Origin: an uncultured Pseudoteredinibacter sp.
GTDB lineage: Bacteria; Pseudomonadota; Gammaproteobacteria; Pseudomonadales; Cellvibrionaceae
NCBI RefSeq assembly: GCF_947500695.1
Contig: NZ_CANMSS010000016.1
Coordinates: 1 to 64,000, forward strand
Reading direction: 5' to 3'
Length of the DNA: 64,000 nucleotides
In this document: positions 63,097-64,000 of the stretch, piece after piece
Numbering within the stretch: position 1 is the stretch's first letter
Layout of the letters: the number at the start of each line of letters is the position of its first letter
Notes under the pieces: generated by a model
The model's database searches: none
Told to the model about the DNA's origin: nothing
Seen by the model: only the letters and a program-made list of their open reading frames with translations
Program-made: the position numbers and the translations under genes

Positions 63097-64000
63097 ATGT
63101 CTGACTTATCACACTACCGTAACATCGGTATCTTCGCACACGTTGATGCCGGTAAAACTACCACTACTGAGCGTATCCTTAAGCTAACCGGTAAGATCCA
63201 CAAAACCGGTGAAGTACACGATGGTGAATCCACCACCGACTTCATGGAGCAGGAAGCTGAGCGTGGTATTACCATCCAGTCAGCAGCGACCACCTGCTTC
63301 TGGAAAGACCACCGCATGAACATCATCGATACCCCAGGGCACGTTGACTTCACCGTTGAAGTATATCGCTCTCTAAAAGTACTTGATGGTGGCGTAGGCG
63401 TATTCTGTGGTTCTGGTGGTGTTGAGCCCCAGTCTGAAACCAACTGGCGCTATGCAAACGAATCTGAAGTTGCTCGTATCATCTTCGTAAACAAGCTTGA
63501 CCGTGTGGGCGCCGACTTCTTGCGCGTTGTTGGTCAGGTTGAGAAGGTACTGGGCGCTAACCCACTGGTTATGACTCTACCGATCGGCCGCGAAGATAAC
63601 TTCGTTGGTATTGTAGACATTCTAACCAAGACCGCTTACAAGTGGGATGACTCTGGCCTACCAGAGAACTTCGAAATCATCGATATCCCAGAAGATATGG
63701 TTGATCAGGTTGACGAATACCGCGAGCAGATGGTTGAAACCGCTGTTGAGCAAGACGACGACCTAATGGAAGCTTATATGGAAGGTGAAGAACCTTCTAT
63801 CGAAGACATCAAGCGCTGCATCCGTAAAGGCACCATCGCTCTAGATTTCTTCCCAACTTACTGCGGTTCTGCATTTAAGAACAAAGGTGTTCAGCTAGTA
63901 TTGGATGCTGTTGTTGATTACTTGCCTAGCCCAACCGAAGTTGACCCACAGCCTTTGACTGACGAAGAAGGTGAAGAAACTGGTGAGCACGCTATCGTTT
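63097..64000 (+). CDS. Elongation factor G, FusB/EF-G2 type (partial)
   Basis: GTPase of translation; 301 residues are visible and the frame runs off the window. The G domain motifs are AHVDAGKTTTTERI, GITIQSAATTCFWKDH, DTPGHVDFTVEVYRSL and FVNKLDR. The start MSDLSHYRNIGIFAHVDAGK and CFWKDHRMNIIDTPG match the second EF-G (FusB) of Pseudomonas rather than the FusA of the str operon. It is monocistronic at this end, with its own promoter. Whether it acts in translocation or ribosome recycling is not settled by sequence. Confidence 0.9.
   Translation, partial: MSDLSHYRNIGIFAHVDAGKTTTTERILKLTGKIHKTGEVHDGESTTDFMEQEAERGITIQSAATTCFWKDHRMNIIDTPGHVDFTVEVYRSLKVLDGGVGVFCGSGGVEPQSETNWRYANESEVARIIFVNKLDRVGADFLRVVGQVEKVLGANPLVMTLPIGREDNFVGIVDILTKTAYKWDDSGLPENFEIIDIPEDMVDQVDEYREQMVETAVEQDDDLMEAYMEGEEPSIEDIKRCIRKGTIALDFFPTYCGSAFKNKGVQLVLDAVVDYLPSPTEVDPQPLTDEEGEETGEHAIV

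Noticed and set aside
1..64000. CRISPR arrays, prophage, insertion sequences or replication origin
   Set aside because: No regularly spaced repeats, transposase, integrase or DnaA-box cluster was recognised in the window.

Overview
The window is chromosomal DNA from a free-living, flagellated, probably marine gammaproteobacterium. The evidence is an S10-spc-alpha ribosomal cluster colinear with that of E. coli, a one-piece tmRNA with tag ANDDNYGAQLAA, a sodium-type PomAB stator, a FusB-type second elongation factor G, and many c-di-GMP, PAS and chemoreceptor signalling genes. The gene style resembles the Cellvibrionales, but no 16S gene is present and this placement is an inference.

Layout. 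1-3836 (-) is the N-terminal part of a giant LapA-type biofilm adhesin with a TAAG cleavage motif and tandem cadherin/VCBS-like repeats. 4347-6270 holds a solo Aer-type PAS protein facing a BdlA-like PAS-PAS-MCP transducer. 7062-10640 is a Calx-beta autotransporter. 10702-15413 carries housekeeping genes (pyrB, sbcB, pterin dehydratase, cytochrome b561) and one DUF2971 protein. 15683-17044 is creD. 17041-19517 encodes a PAS-PAS-GGDEF and an EAL reading frame joined by a -1 frameshift exactly at an A AAA AAG slippery heptamer. 20052-21285 is a CheY plus GspE-N/CheX-like two-gene module. 21436-25389 is a pair of exported proteins, the second with a C-terminal sorting-like tail. 25395-26663 is a HAMP-GAF sensor without an output domain. 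26827-29413 is a yqjG-lysR-pirin operon.

29580-30284 contains a REP-like palindrome, a hairpin-rich stretch and the ssrA gene, whose 3' end and terminator form a perfect 30-bp inverted repeat. Then follow dsbA, a PilZ-pomB-pomA group (-), the xseB-ispA-dxs isoprenoid group (+), an ABC exporter pair, a MarR-like regulator with a flavin monooxygenase, a DUF819 transporter and a chemoreceptor. 44277-58122 (-) is the full S10-spc-alpha cluster from rpsJ to rplQ. 58372-62900 (+) is an ECF sigma-FecR-TonB receptor surface-signalling operon, inserted between rpsJ and an EF-G2 gene (63097 to the window end, partial).

Taken together, the accessory genes point to surface attachment and motility control: adhesin, autotransporter, PAS/MCP proteins, GGDEF/EAL, PilZ and the stator. 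The most unusual items are the GGDEF/EAL slippery junction, the STN-TonB receptor with a second internal signal peptide, the CheX-like fusion module, and the mirrored tmRNA end.
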